Assembly (NCBI RefSeq): GCF_014656135.1
Contig: NZ_BNBV01000011.1
Span: forward strand, 1-64,000
Direction: 5' to 3'
DNA length: 64,000 nucleotides
From: Streptomyces thermodiastaticus
Lineage (GTDB): Bacteria > Actinomycetota > Actinomycetes > Streptomycetales > Streptomycetaceae
Shown here: positions 39,211 through 47,866 of the stretch, one piece after another
Layout of the letters: each line of letters opens with the position of its first letter
Numbering within the stretch: the first letter of the stretch is position 1
The notes under the pieces: generated by a model
Database searches by the model: none
What the model saw: only the letters and a program-made list of their open reading frames with translations
Told to the model about the DNA's origin: nothing
Program-made: the position numbers and the translations under genes

Positions 39211-40472
39211 GGAAGTTCCACCTGAAGGGTTGTCGGGCCGCCCGGCGGGCTGGTCAGGGAGAGAGTACCGTCGTGCGCGGCGACCCTGCGGCGCATTCCG
39301 GTCAGTCCCGAGCCGCCGTTCTCGTCGGCGCCGCCGCGGCCGTCGTCCTGCACCCGCAGCCGCAGCCGGCCGCCCGCACTGCGCACGGTGACGGTGGCCA
39401 GGCTCGCCCCGCTGTGCTTGGCGATGTTGGTCAGTGCCTCCGCCACGACGAAGTACGCGGTCGCCTCGACCGAGGCCGCGCACCGCTGGGGTACGTCGAC
39501 GTCGATCCGGCACGGCACCGCGCAGTTGGCGGCGAGCGCGGACAGGGCGCCCTCCAGACCGCGGTCGTCCAGGACCGGCGGCAGGATGCTGCGGGAGACC
39601 GACCGCAGCTCCGCGAGGGCCTGTTCGGCGGCGGACTGGGCGCGCTCCAGCAGTTCCTCGGCGCCGGCCGGGTCGCGGGCCAGCATGCGGCGGGCCGCGC
39701 CGAGCAGCACGGTGACGCTGACGATGCGGTTCTGTGTGCCGTCGTGCAACGCCCGCTCGATGCGGCGCAGTTCGACCGCGTGGGCGTCGAGCGCGGCCGC
39801 CCGGGTCGCGGTCAGCTCCGCCACCCGCCGCGACAGGTCGACCTCCGGCCCGGCGACCAGCAGCCGGCGTCCGGGCCGCGCCTGCACGCGGGCCATGCCG
39901 GGGGTGAGCCCGAGCGAGATGAGGACCCAGCTCACCCCGAGCAGCGACACGGACAGCGCGTCCGGCCAGGAGTGCGCGGTGCCCAGGCCGATCGACGTCG
40001 CGGTGGCGTCGTCGGGCGCGAGACGCCAGTACAGCGGGAAGGTGATGTCGCGGACGGCGGCCGCCGGCAGCAGGGCGCCGAGCAGGCCCAGCAGCAGGCC
40101 CAGGGTGGCGTGCCGGACCAGCCAGCGCAGTTCCCGCCGGGTGGTGAGGTCGGCGAGCGCGGTCCGCACGTCGGTGGGCGGCGGGTCGGGGGCGATGACC
40201 TCCTCGCCCCAGCGGCCGAGCCGGGCGCGCTCCCGGCCGGCCAGGGCGTGCAGCGCGCGCAGCACGGCCGGTGCCATCAGCAGGCCGATCCCGGCCAGGC
40301 TCGTCACGGCGGTCACGGCCGCCCACAGCAGCACCAGGAGCGCCGGCAGCCCGGTGGACAGCCCGGAGGTGAGCTGCGCGATCCCGGCGCCGGCGCGCTG
40401 CATGGTCCGTACGACGCCGTCCTTGAGCCCGGCGCTCTCGCCGGCCGGCGGGGCGTCCTGCCGGGTGGTCAT
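39198..40472 (-). CDS. HisKA_3-type sensor histidine kinase (system 1)
   Basis: 424 residues. Three or four membrane segments occupy the first 210 residues (LPALLVLLWAAVTAVTSLAG, ATLGLLLGLLGALLPAA, SLLGVSWVLISLGL), with a short loop that may face outside. Dimerisation/phospho-acceptor motif ERALHDGTQNR has His243. The ATPase domain contains ALTNIAKHSGAS and DDGRGGADENGGSGL. GGAGGAGA supports ATG 40472; the frame is open to 40496. It is divergent from a small membrane-protein gene. Confidence 0.93.
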   Translation of the reverse strand: MTTRQDAPPAGESAGLKDGVVRTMQRAGAGIAQLTSGLSTGLPALLVLLWAAVTAVTSLAGIGLLMAPAVLRALHALAGRERARLGRWGEEVIAPDPPPTDVRTALADLTTRRELRWLVRHATLGLLLGLLGALLPAAAVRDITFPLYWRLAPDDATATSIGLGTAHSWPDALSVSLLGVSWVLISLGLTPGMARVQARPGRRLLVAGPEVDLSRRVAELTATRAAALDAHAVELRRIERALHDGTQNRIVSVTVLLGAARRMLARDPAGAEELLERAQSAAEQALAELRSVSRSILPPVLDDRGLEGALSALAANCAVPCRIDVDVPQRCAASVEATAYFVVAEALTNIAKHSGASLATVTVRSAGGRLRLRVQDDGRGGADENGGSGLTGMRRRVAAHDGTLSLTSPPGGPTTLQVELPCGS

Positions 40473-40632
40473 CGGTCTCCTCCCGTGGGTTCGCATGTCG
40501 GGGCGCCGGCGCCGGGTGCCGGGCCCGCCGTGCAGGGGCGCGCCGTGCAGGCGCGGGGCGGCCGTCCGTCTGCGGCGCCCGTGCCGACCCTAGGCCGCGC
40601 TCCCGCCCCCGGTCAGGGCCGAAGGGGCAGAA

Positions 40633-40648
40633 GTACAGCCTGCTGTAC
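40633..40648. promoter_or_regulatory. Operator-like palindrome GTACAGC-CT-GCTGTAC, copy 1
   Basis: A perfect 7-2-7 inverted repeat. It lies 96 bp before the small membrane-protein gene at 40745 and 160 bp before the divergent kinase gene. The 19-base string GTACAGCCTGCTGTACCTG recurs as the reverse complement at 42516-42534, at nearly the same distance from the CPBP protease gene. I propose a shared binding site for one regulator, most simply the LuxR-type response regulator encoded at 38551-39210. Confidence 0.7.
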
Positions 40649-40744
40649 CTGAGCCGGGCGGCCTGCGGGATCGGAACGGAGCCCCGCGCGATCTAGCGTC
40701 GAAGACGTCACAAGACACCGCTCGGTTCGACAACGGAGGCTCTG

Positions 40745-40996
40745 ATGACCGCGACCGACCCGTACCGCATCGCCGACCCCGCCGTCTCCTGCGCCGGCAC
40801 CCGCCCGAGCGCCGACGCCCCGGCCCGGACCGACGTGCTGCGCCTGGTGCTGTGGACCCTGGTCGTCGTCAGCGCGGCCGGCAACATGGCGGCCTCGATC
40901 CTGAACGCCGCCATGTGGACGCACCTGCTCAGCGGCGTCGTCACCCTCGTCTGCGGCGGGACGCTCGTGACGCGAAGCGTGCAAGGACGCCGGTGA
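40745..40996 (+). CDS. Small two-span membrane protein
   Basis: 83 residues: a hydrophilic N terminus of about 28 residues, then two hydrophobic segments (VLRLVLWTLVVVSAAGNMAASIL and LLSGVVTLVCGGTLV) and a basic end. GGAGG at 40735-40739 gives a good ribosome binding site for ATG 40745, and a terminator with a T tract follows. No family is recognised. The upstream palindrome is shared with the CPBP protease gene, so it may act in the same envelope response as the divergent two-component system. Confidence 0.7.
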   Translation: MTATDPYRIADPAVSCAGTRPSADAPARTDVLRLVLWTLVVVSAAGNMAASILNAAMWTHLLSGVVTLVCGGTLVTRSVQGRR

Positions 40997-41027
40997 CCTG
41001 GGCGTACAGCTCGCCGAGATCCGCCTC

Positions 41028-41051
41028 CCCCGCCGAACGGCGGGGTTTTTT
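41028..41051 (+). terminator. Rho-independent terminator of the small membrane-protein gene
   Basis: CCCCGCC and GGCGGGG pair around GAAC and are followed by six T residues (41046-41051), the only classical T-tract terminator I found in the window. It lies 31 bp after the stop codon at 40996. Confidence 0.8.
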
Positions 41052-41224
41052 CGTGCTCGGCCGGAACGCGCCCGCCGCGCGGCTCCTCCCGCCGCACCCG
41101 ACCACGTGGACCGAGACGGACTGACCTCCTCGGCACGGTCGCGCGGGCAGCGGCCCGCGGCGCTGCCCGAGCGAAGCACCGCCGCCACCGCCCGCACAAC
41201 GTGCGCCCCCCTGCCCCAACGGTC

Positions 41225-41291
41225 CCGGACGGCCGGGGCAACGGCCCCCGGACAGCCGGGAGAACGACCCCGGACAGCCGGGAGAACGACC
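41225..41291. repeat. 22-bp tandem repeat
   Basis: Identical units at 41248-41269 and 41270-41291 (starting CCGGACAGCCGGGAG) follow a degenerate unit at 41225-41246. They lie in a 440-bp gap between the small membrane-protein gene and the CPBP gene, where I see no other gene. Confidence 0.8.
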
Positions 41292-41352
41292 ACAGCGCCG
41301 GCCGGTCGGCGTATCCGTCCGACCGGCCGGCGCGAGCAAGCAGACAGCGCGA

Positions 41353-41400
41353 CGCCCGCGGGGAAGGGGGAGCGGCCGCGTTCCCCCCTCCCCGCGGGCG
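41353..41400. terminator. Long hairpin terminator of the CPBP gene
   Basis: CGCCCGCGGGGA (41353-41364) pairs with 41389-41400, and the stem continues inward through G-rich and C-rich runs with one mismatch, giving about 18 bp. It lies 36 bp beyond the CPBP stop codon. Confidence 0.65.
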
Positions 41401-41436
41401 CGTTGCGGGGTCATCCCCTCGGGCGCGTCGCGGGGG

Positions 41437-42420
41437 TCACCGCGAAGGCGTCGTGCGGCTCGTGCCCAGGCGGCCCCGGGTGGCCACGAGGATGATCAGC
41501 GCCGCCGCGAAGGAGCTGACCAGGAAGGCGTGGGAGCCGTAGGCGGCGTCGGCGTTCGGGAACATGTCCGACCAGGCCGTGGAGATGAAGTTGTTGACGC
41601 TGGTGTGGGTCAGCATGACCAGCGGCATGCTCTCGCCGGTGCGGTTGAACACCCACGTCATGACGAAGCTGAAGGCGAGGGTGGTCGCCATGAACTCGGC
41701 CACCGGCGTGATGTCGTGCGCCGGGCCGCCCCAGTCGGTCAGGAACAGGGGCAGGTGCCAGGCGCCCCACAGGACGCCGACGACGACGGTGGCGAGCAGG
41801 GGACCGTAGCGGCGCTGCATCCGGGGCATCGCGAACTCGCGCCAGCCGGGCTCCTCGGCCAGACCCGTCGTGATCATCTGCAGCACCAGGCCGGGCAGGA
41901 AGGCGGCGAGGACGGCCGCGGACGGCATGGCGGGCGACTGGTCGGTCAGGGCGGTGGTGGCCAGGGTCAGCGCGGCGGGCACCGAGACGATGACCAGGAG
42001 GTACCAGAACCAGCCGACCCTGAACCGGGTCATGCGCCGGCGCCAGGTGCGCAACCCCTCACGGCCCTCGCAGGCCACGGTCACCGTGAGCGCCGAGGCG
42101 ATGGGTCCGAGGTAGGCGCCCGGCAGCACACCGAGCAGCTGACTGCCCAGGTCACCGCCGGGGAACGTGAAGTCCCAGGCGCCGACGCCGTTGTGGGACA
42201 GGATGTACGGCGTCCAGGCCAGCCAGCTGAGCGCGAAGGCCAGCACGAAGAAGGAGACCAGCGGGGCCCGGCGGAGCAGGGCTCCCGGCCCGCGCCCCGG
42301 CTCCTTCTGCCCAGGGTGCGGGTGCGGGTTCTGCCCAGGGTGCGGGTGCGGGTTCTGCCCGGGGTGCGGGTGCGGGGCGAGCGGACGGGCGGCCTCGGCA
42401 ACGGTGCTCTGCGGGTTCAC
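41437..42420 (-). CDS. CPBP-family intramembrane metalloprotease
   Basis: 327 residues with about eight membrane spans. The Abi/Rce1-type motifs are all present: EEPGWR (first Glu pair and Arg), GVLWGAWHLPLF (His) and MLTHTSVNN (His and Asn). The N-terminal tail holds three copies of PHPHPGQN or a close variant. GTG 42420 is supported by AAGGAG seven bases upstream; the longer frame to 42573 runs through the promoter. The operator-like palindrome at 42519-42534 suggests control with the neighbouring two-component system. The substrate is unknown. Confidence 0.85.
   Translation of the reverse strand: MNPQSTVAEAARPLAPHPHPGQNPHPHPGQNPHPHPGQKEPGRGPGALLRRAPLVSFFVLAFALSWLAWTPYILSHNGVGAWDFTFPGGDLGSQLLGVLPGAYLGPIASALTVTVACEGREGLRTWRRRMTRFRVGWFWYLLVIVSVPAALTLATTALTDQSPAMPSAAVLAAFLPGLVLQMITTGLAEEPGWREFAMPRMQRRYGPLLATVVVGVLWGAWHLPLFLTDWGGPAHDITPVAEFMATTLAFSFVMTWVFNRTGESMPLVMLTHTSVNNFISTAWSDMFPNADAAYGSHAFLVSSFAAALIILVATRGRLGTSRTTPSR
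42305..42376 (-). repeat. Three in-frame 24-bp repeats in the CPBP gene
   Basis: Units at 42305-42328, 42329-42352 and 42353-42376 encode a His/Pro/Gly/Gln-rich octapeptide. The first two are identical and the third differs by one base. The repeat number can vary by slippage without breaking the frame. Confidence 0.9.
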
Positions 42421-42439
42421 CGGAACTCCTTCGGGACGT

Positions 42440-42481
42440 CTCAACTGACGTTCAACTGACGGAAAAAGCACACCAGTTGAG
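42440..42481. promoter_or_regulatory. CAACTG repeats in the CPBP leader
   Basis: CTCAACTGACG (42440-42450) and TTCAACTGACG (42451-42461) are 11-bp direct repeats, and CAGTTGAG (42474-42481) is inverted relative to the first. The group lies 20-61 bp before the CPBP start, so it could be an operator or an mRNA hairpin in the leader. Confidence 0.45.
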
Positions 42482-42518
42482 CCACTCGAAGTCGCTGCCG
42501 CGCACACCCCGATTCCAG

Positions 42519-42534
42519 GTACAGCAGGCTGTAC
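42519..42534. promoter_or_regulatory. Operator-like palindrome GTACAGC-AG-GCTGTAC, copy 2
   Basis: Exact reverse complement of the 40633-40648 element, with three further matching bases on the gene-proximal side. It lies 98 bp before the CPBP start on the minus strand and 74 bp before the threonine-aldolase-like start on the plus strand, so it could control either gene. Confidence 0.7.
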
Positions 42535-42608
42535 GCCGGCCCTCCCGCCCTCGGGAATCTCCAGGTGGACCATGGCCCGCGCCGGGCCGGGAAGGCATGA
42601 TCCACGTC

Positions 42609-43862
42609 ATGAGCGACGGCACGGAACAGAGCGGCACGGCAGAACGAAACGGCACGAACAGGGCGGCGGAGCCGGACGGGCAGGCGCCCGGAGACACGCC
42701 GCCGAGCGACACGGAGCGGCGCATACGGCTGGGCAAGCGGCGCAAGGCCGCGCACCGCGAGGCGCGGCGGGTGCTGGCCCGCCTCGGGGTCCAGGCGACG
42801 CTGCGCGAACGCCTGGCGCTGCTGGAGCGGGCGCAGGACGTCTACGACCTGGACGAGCCCGCGGACGTCTACGGCAACGGCGTCGTCGCGGCCCTGGAGG
42901 AGAAGGTCGCCGGGCTGCTCGGCAAGGAGGCCGCCGCCTTCTTCCCGACGGGCACGATGGCCCAGCAGGTCGCGCTGCGCTGCTGGGCGGGCCGTACCGG
43001 GAACCCGGCCGTCGCGCTGCACGCCCTGGCCCACCCCGAGGTGCACGAACGCGACGCCTTCAGCGAGGTCAGCGGCCTGCGCCCGCTCCGCCTCACCACC
43101 GAGGAGCGTCCGCCGACCGCCGAGGAGGTGCGCGACTTCGAGGAACCCTTCGGCACGCTGATGCTCGAACTCCCCCTCCGGGACGCCGGTTTCGTGCTGC
43201 CCACGTGGGAGGAGCTGACCGCCGTCGTGGCGGCGGCGCGCGAGCGGGAGGCGGTGGTGCACTTCGACGGCGCCCGCCTGTGGGAGTCCACCGTCCACTT
43301 CGGCCGCTCCCTCGCCGAGATCGCGGACCTGGCCGACAGCGTGTACGTGTCGTTCTACAAGTCCCTGGAGGGCTACGGCGGCGCCGCGCTCGCCGGTCCG
43401 AGGACGCTGATCGAGGAGGCGACCGTCTGGCGGCACCGGTACGGCGGCCAGGTGTTCCAGCAGTTCCCGACGGCCCTGTCCGCGCTCGTCGGCCTGGAGC
43501 GGCAGCTGCCCCGGCTGCCGGAGTACGTGGCGCACGCGCGCGTGGTGGCCGCCGCGCTGCGGGAGGGGCTGGCCGAGGCCGGCGTGCCGTGGGTGCGTGT
43601 GCACCCCGAGGTGCCGCACACCCACGACTTCCAGGTGTGGCTGCCGTACGACGCCGACGAGGCGGCCGAGGCGGCGGTGCGCACGGCCGAGGAGACCGGG
43701 ACCATGCTGTTCTCCGGCAGCTGGCACCGCACAGGCCCGGGGCTGTCCGCCACCGAGGTCATGGTGCGGGCCGCGGGCCTTGAGTGGACACCGGCGGACG
43801 TGAAGGAGGCGGCCGCGCAGTTCGTCGCACGGTTGAGCGGTGCCGCCTCCGGCGTCAGGTAG
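42609..43862 (+). CDS. Threonine-aldolase / beta-eliminating lyase family PLP enzyme
   Basis: 417 residues. Beta_elim_lyase features: VYGNGVVAALEEKVAGLLGKEAAAFFPTGTMAQQVAL near the start, VVHFDGARLWES with the PLP-contacting Asp and Arg, and SFYKSLEGYGGAALAG with the Schiff-base Lys. It should cleave L-threonine or a related beta-hydroxy amino acid to glycine and an aldehyde; exact specificity is unknown. The N terminus is a 35-residue disordered extension. Start is uncertain: ATG 42597 has GAAGG too close, ATG 42609 has it rather far. Confidence 0.82.
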   Translation: MSDGTEQSGTAERNGTNRAAEPDGQAPGDTPPSDTERRIRLGKRRKAAHREARRVLARLGVQATLRERLALLERAQDVYDLDEPADVYGNGVVAALEEKVAGLLGKEAAAFFPTGTMAQQVALRCWAGRTGNPAVALHALAHPEVHERDAFSEVSGLRPLRLTTEERPPTAEEVRDFEEPFGTLMLELPLRDAGFVLPTWEELTAVVAAAREREAVVHFDGARLWESTVHFGRSLAEIADLADSVYVSFYKSLEGYGGAALAGPRTLIEEATVWRHRYGGQVFQQFPTALSALVGLERQLPRLPEYVAHARVVAAALREGLAEAGVPWVRVHPEVPHTHDFQVWLPYDADEAAEAAVRTAEETGTMLFSGSWHRTGPGLSATEVMVRAAGLEWTPADVKEAAAQFVARLSGAASGVR

Positions 43863-43997
43863 CTCCACTCCGGCGCCCCGGTCGTCCCGGCTGCGCCGGC
43901 AGGGCCGGGAGCGTCGCGTCGGTCGACGGACGCCGTCGGCCGACGGCCGGGCTGTCGGCGGCGGCGTTCTCCGGCCTGGGGCCGGCCTGCCGGGCCG

Positions 43998-44630
43998 TCA
44001 GTCGAACCGGATGTGCCGGACGCCCACCGCCGCCTGCCGCAGCCGGGTGCGCACCCGGCCCTCGCGGTTGGGGCGCAGCGTCAGTCCGGCCAGGACCGCT
44101 ATCCGGTCGGCGGTCTTCGGCACCGTGAAGCCGTCCGTCCACAGATGCTCGGCGAACTCCGGCTCCCGCAGCCGCTGAAGGCAGTGGTCGAGCTGCCGCA
44201 CCGCCCAGCTGTCCCCGCCGGTGCCGGTGCCCTTGCCGGTCACGGCGCGCACGGCGCGCCCGAGCCGGCGTTCCCTGAGCCTTTTGAGCACCGTCTCGCG
44301 CTCGGCGAGCAGGGTGAAGTGGCGTACGTCGTGGCCGAGGTCGCGCAGCCGGCCCACGGTCTCGGCGAAGCAGCCGGGGTCGGTGACGGTCATCGGGGCG
44401 ATCACCACGCCCTCGTGCCGGGTGAGCACCAGGTCGAGCACCTCCACCACGCCCTGCCGCCAGGCGGCCAGGTCGCGGAAGTCGCCGCGCAGTGCGGGCG
44501 GCAGCATGCGGTGCAGGCCGAAGCCCGCGTGCTCGGGATCGCAGATCACGCTGCCGGGCAGCCGGCGGTGGATCTCGTGTGCGGTCTGTGTCTTGCCGCC
44601 CCCGAAGGGGCCGTTGATCCACAGGAGCAT
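43998..44630 (-). CDS. TmrB-like P-loop ATP-binding protein
   Basis: 210 residues. MLLWINGPFGGGKTQTAHEIHRRL is a Walker A loop in the sequence context of the tunicamycin-resistance protein TmrB, and GVVIAPMTVTDPGCF and RHFTLLAERETVLKRLRER follow the same family. TmrB-type proteins give tunicamycin resistance in Bacillus subtilis; whether this one protects against a nucleoside antibiotic is not known. It is just downstream of the second response-regulator gene in the same direction with a 41-bp gap. Confidence 0.75.
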   Translation of the reverse strand: MLLWINGPFGGGKTQTAHEIHRRLPGSVICDPEHAGFGLHRMLPPALRGDFRDLAAWRQGVVEVLDLVLTRHEGVVIAPMTVTDPGCFAETVGRLRDLGHDVRHFTLLAERETVLKRLRERRLGRAVRAVTGKGTGTGGDSWAVRQLDHCLQRLREPEFAEHLWTDGFTVPKTADRIAVLAGLTLRPNREGRVRTRLRQAAVGVRHIRFD

Positions 44631-44671
44631 GCGCAGACCCTACCGACGGCTACTCGCCCGGCACAGGCCCT

Positions 44672-45343
44672 TCATCCGCGCCCGCCCACGCGCACCAGGC
44701 CCGTCTCGTAGGCCATCACCACCACCTGCACCCGGTCCCTGAGACCGAGCTTGGTCAGGATGCGGCCCACATGGGTCTTCACGGTCGCCTCGGACAGCAC
44801 CAGCCGCGCGGCGATCTCACCGTTCGACAAACCCTGCGCGACCAGCACCATCACCTCCCGCTCGCGGTCGGTGAGCCGCTGCAGCTCCGTGTGCCGCGGT
44901 TCGCGGCCCGTGGACGGCAGCATGGGCGCGAACCGGTCCAGCAGCCGCCGGGTGGTGGACGGGGCGACGACGGCGTCCCCGCTGTGCACGGCACGGATCG
45001 CGGCGAGCAGGTCGCCCGGCGGCACGTCCTTGAGCATGAACCCGCTCGCGCCCGCCTTCAGGGCGGAGAAGGCGTACTCGTCGAGGTCGAAGGTGGTCAG
45101 GATCAGCACCTTCGGCGCGTCCGGCTCCGCGCAGATCCGCCGGGTGGCCTCCACCCCGTCCAGCTTCGGCATGCGGACGTCCATCAGGACGACGTCCACG
45201 TCCGTGGTCGCCAGCGCCCGCAGGGCCTCGACGCCGTCGCCCGCCTCCGCGACGACCTCCATGTCCGGCTGGGCGGCAAGCACCATCCGGAAGCCGGTGC
45301 GCAGCAGCGCCTGGTCGTCGACGAGCATCACGCGGATCGTCAT
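44672..45343 (-). CDS. NarL/LuxR-family response regulator (system 2)
   Basis: 223 residues. Receiver with DD pocket, phospho-acceptor Asp55 in VVLMDVRMP, and the conserved Lys in GFMLKDVPP; C-terminal helix-turn-helix LTDREREVMVLVAQGLSNGEIAARLVLSEATVKTHVGRILTKL. It lies 86 bp after its kinase gene and probably shares a transcript. Targets unknown. Confidence 0.94.
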   Translation of the reverse strand: MTIRVMLVDDQALLRTGFRMVLAAQPDMEVVAEAGDGVEALRALATTDVDVVLMDVRMPKLDGVEATRRICAEPDAPKVLILTTFDLDEYAFSALKAGASGFMLKDVPPGDLLAAIRAVHSGDAVVAPSTTRRLLDRFAPMLPSTGREPRHTELQRLTDREREVMVLVAQGLSNGEIAARLVLSEATVKTHVGRILTKLGLRDRVQVVVMAYETGLVRVGGRG

Positions 45344-45429
45344 CGAGGTCCTTTCCGTCGTGTCGTGCGCGGGTCACGGTCGGCGTGACAGGCGCGGGCA
45401 GGGGTCACACGGGGGTGTGCGGCGGCGTC

Positions 45430-46629
45430 TCAGTGCGCCGGTTTGAGCGGCAGCAGGGCGCTGATGCGGAAGCCTCCCCCCGGGCGCGGGCCCGCGTCCA
45501 GCGTGCCGCCGACCATGCCGACGCGTTCCCGCATGCCGATCAGCCCGTGGCCCTGACCGTCGAGGCCGCCCTCCTGGTACAGCTCCTGCGGGGCGCCCTT
45601 GCCGTCGTCCTCCACGAGCAGGCCGAGCCCGTCGTCGAAGTACACCAGCCGCACGCTGGCGCCCACGTCGGGACCGCCGTGCTTGCGGGTGTTGGTCAGG
45701 GCCTCCTGCACGATGCGGTACGCGGTCAGCTCCACGCCGCTGGGCAGCGGGCGCGGGGTGCCCTCGATCCGGAAGTCGACGGACAGCCCGGAGCCGCGGC
45801 ACTGCTCGACCAAGTCCTTGATCTGCGCCACGTCGGGCTGCGGCACGTACTCGCCGCCCTCCTGGTGCTCGCCGGTGCGCAGCACGCCCAGCAGCCGGCG
45901 CATCTCGGCGAGGGCCTGCCGGCCGGTGGAGGAGATGGTCGCCAGGGCCTTCTTCGCCTGGTCGGGCGCGGTGTCCAGGACGTAGGCGGCGCCGTCGGCC
46001 TGCACCACCATCACCGACACGTTGTGCGCCACCACGTCGTGCAGCTCGCGCGCGATCCGGGCGCGTTCGGCGGCCACCGCCACCTTGGCCTGCGCCTCGC
46101 GCTCCTTCTCCAGCCGGGAGGCCCGCTCCTCCAGCTGCGCGAAGTAGGCGCGGCGGGTGCGCATCGAGTCGCCCAGCACCCAGGCCAAGGCGAACGGCAC
46201 CGTCTGGAACAGGGCCATGGCGATCTGCCCGGCTGGGGTCACCTCCTGCTGGGGCCAGCGGATCTGCGCCACGGTGGCCGCGCACAGCCCGCCGCCCAGA
46301 GCCAGCCGCGAGGCCCAGCGGGCCCCGATCGCGGCGGCCGTGTAGATGATCACCAGCAGCGCGAAGTCGGCGACCACCGCCCCGATGTCGAAGACCAGCT
46401 GCGCCAGCCCGGTCGCCGCCGCCAGCAGCACCATCTTCTCCGGCATGCGCCGGCGCAGCGCGACGACCACGCACAGCACGAACGACACTCCGACCGCGCC
46501 CCACCCGTGCCGCCCCGGTATCCCCTCCAGGCTCCACGCCGTCATGCAGGACAGCCCGAGCAGCACGAGGGCCCAGAAGCCGTCGACCCACGTCGGGTGC
46601 CTGCGGATGAACTCGTAGAGGCGCTGCAC
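45430..46629 (-). CDS. HisKA_3-type sensor histidine kinase (system 2)
   Basis: 399 residues. Four or five membrane spans in the first 150 residues with very short loops, so sensing is probably within the membrane. Phospho-acceptor His197 lies in [16 protein letters not shown], the family hallmark, followed by HATPase with [10 protein letters not shown] and [11 protein letters not shown] 46629 ([19 protein letters not shown]) is preferred; TACGCT lies seven bases upstream, suggesting a leaderless message. The frame stays open only to a TTG at 46647. Confidence 0.92.
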   Translation of the reverse strand: MQRLYEFIRRHPTWVDGFWALVLLGLSCMTAWSLEGIPGRHGWGAVGVSFVLCVVVALRRRMPEKMVLLAAATGLAQLVFDIGAVVADFALLVIIYTAAAIGARWASRLALGGGLCAATVAQIRWPQQEVTPAGQIAMALFQTVPFALAWVLGDSMRTRRAYFAQLEERASRLEKEREAQAKVAVAAERARIARELHDVVAHNVSVMVVQADGAAYVLDTAPDQAKKALATISSTGRQALAEMRRLLGVLRTGEHQEGGEYVPQPDVAQIKDLVEQCRGSGLSVDFRIEGTPRPLPSGVELTAYRIVQEALTNTRKHGGPDVGASVRLVYFDDGLGLLVEDDGKGAPQELYQEGGLDGQGHGLIGMRERVGMVGGTLDAGPRPGGGFRISALLPLKPAH

Positions 46630-46792
46630 GTCACCCAGCGTAGGCAAGCGTGCCGGACACCGGAGTCAGCCGGAGGGCCGATCCGGCTCCGCCGCTCCTA
46701 CTCCGCAAGGTGGAGGCAGTCGCCGGTCGCGTGCCCCGGGTGGGGGGCGAGCGGACGATGCGGCTTCCGGGACGCCGCCTAGGCTGATCACC

Positions 46793-47866
46793 GTGGCGGT
46801 GAGCAGCAACGACGGCGAACGGCGCGGCTGGCGGGCGGCGGCCGAGGAGGCGCTGTACGGGCCGGAGGGTTTCTACCGGCGGCCGGAGGGGCCTGCCGCG
46901 CACTTCCGCACCTCGGTGCACGCCTCGCCGCTGTTCGCGGGCGCGGTGGCACGGCTGCTGTGCCGGGTGGACCGGCTGCTGGGCCGCCCGGCGGAGCTGG
47001 ACTTCGTGGACATGGCGGCCGGGCGGGGCGAGCTGGCCGGAGGTGTGCTCGCCGCGCTGCCCGGCGAGGTGGCCGGCCGGGTGCGGGTGCACGCGGTCGA
47101 GATCGCCGGCCGCCCGGCGGGGCTCGATCCTCGCATCGCGTGGCGCGGCGAGCCCCCGGAGCGGATCTGCGGGCTGCTGTTCGCCAACGAGTGGCTGGAC
47201 AACGTGCCGGTGGACGTGGCGGAGGTGGACCGGGACGGCGTGCCCCGGCGGGTGCTCGTCGGACGGGACGGCACCGAGCGGCTCGGCGAGCCGGTGGCGG
47301 GCGAGGACGCGGACTGGCTGGCGCGCTGGTGGCCGCTGCCCGCCGAGCCGGGGCTGCGGGCCGAGATCGGCCTGCCCCGGGACACCGCCTGGGCGCGGGC
47401 CGTCTCCCGGCTCGCCCGGGGGCTGGCGGTGGCGGTGGACTACGGGCATGTGTCCGGTGAGCGGCCCTGGTACGGCACGCTCACCGGGTTCCGGGACGGG
47501 CGCGAGACGGCGCCGGTGCCGGACGGCTCCTGCGACCTGACCGCGCACGTCGCCCTGGACGCGTGCGCCGCCGCGGCACCGGCCGGCCTGACCGGCGCAC
47601 GCGTGCTCACCCAGCGCGAGGCCCTGCGCGCCCTCGGCGTCACCGGCGCCCGCCCGCCGCTCACCCTCGCCTCCGAACGCCCGGCGGACTACGTACGCGC
47701 CCTGGCGCGCGCCGGTCAGGCGGCAGAACTCACCGCGCCGGGCGGCCTGGGCGACTTCGGGTGGCTGCTGCAGCCGGTGCGGCTGCCGGACGGGGCCGAG
47801 GTGCTGCCGGACACCGCCGGCGGCGCGGGGCTATTTGTCGATGTCCCCGACGACGAAGAACATTGA
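46793..47866 (+). CDS. MidA/NDUFAF7-family SAM-dependent methyltransferase
   Basis: 357 residues. The start is GTG with TAGGCT seven bases upstream (leaderless). Family landmarks are [24 protein letters not shown] at the N terminus, motif [32 protein letters not shown] and VAVDYGHV. Mitochondrial NDUFAF7/MidA dimethylates an arginine of the complex I subunit NDUFS2, the homologue of NuoD. The 3' end overlaps the 3' end of a nuoD-like gene by 36 bp on the opposite strand. The function here is inferred from that family and neighbourhood. Confidence 0.8.
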   Translation: MAVSSNDGERRGWRAAAEEALYGPEGFYRRPEGPAAHFRTSVHASPLFAGAVARLLCRVDRLLGRPAELDFVDMAAGRGELAGGVLAALPGEVAGRVRVHAVEIAGRPAGLDPRIAWRGEPPERICGLLFANEWLDNVPVDVAEVDRDGVPRRVLVGRDGTERLGEPVAGEDADWLARWWPLPAEPGLRAEIGLPRDTAWARAVSRLARGLAVAVDYGHVSGERPWYGTLTGFRDGRETAPVPDGSCDLTAHVALDACAAAAPAGLTGARVLTQREALRALGVTGARPPLTLASERPADYVRALARAGQAAELTAPGGLGDFGWLLQPVRLPDGAEVLPDTAGGAGLFVDVPDDEEH

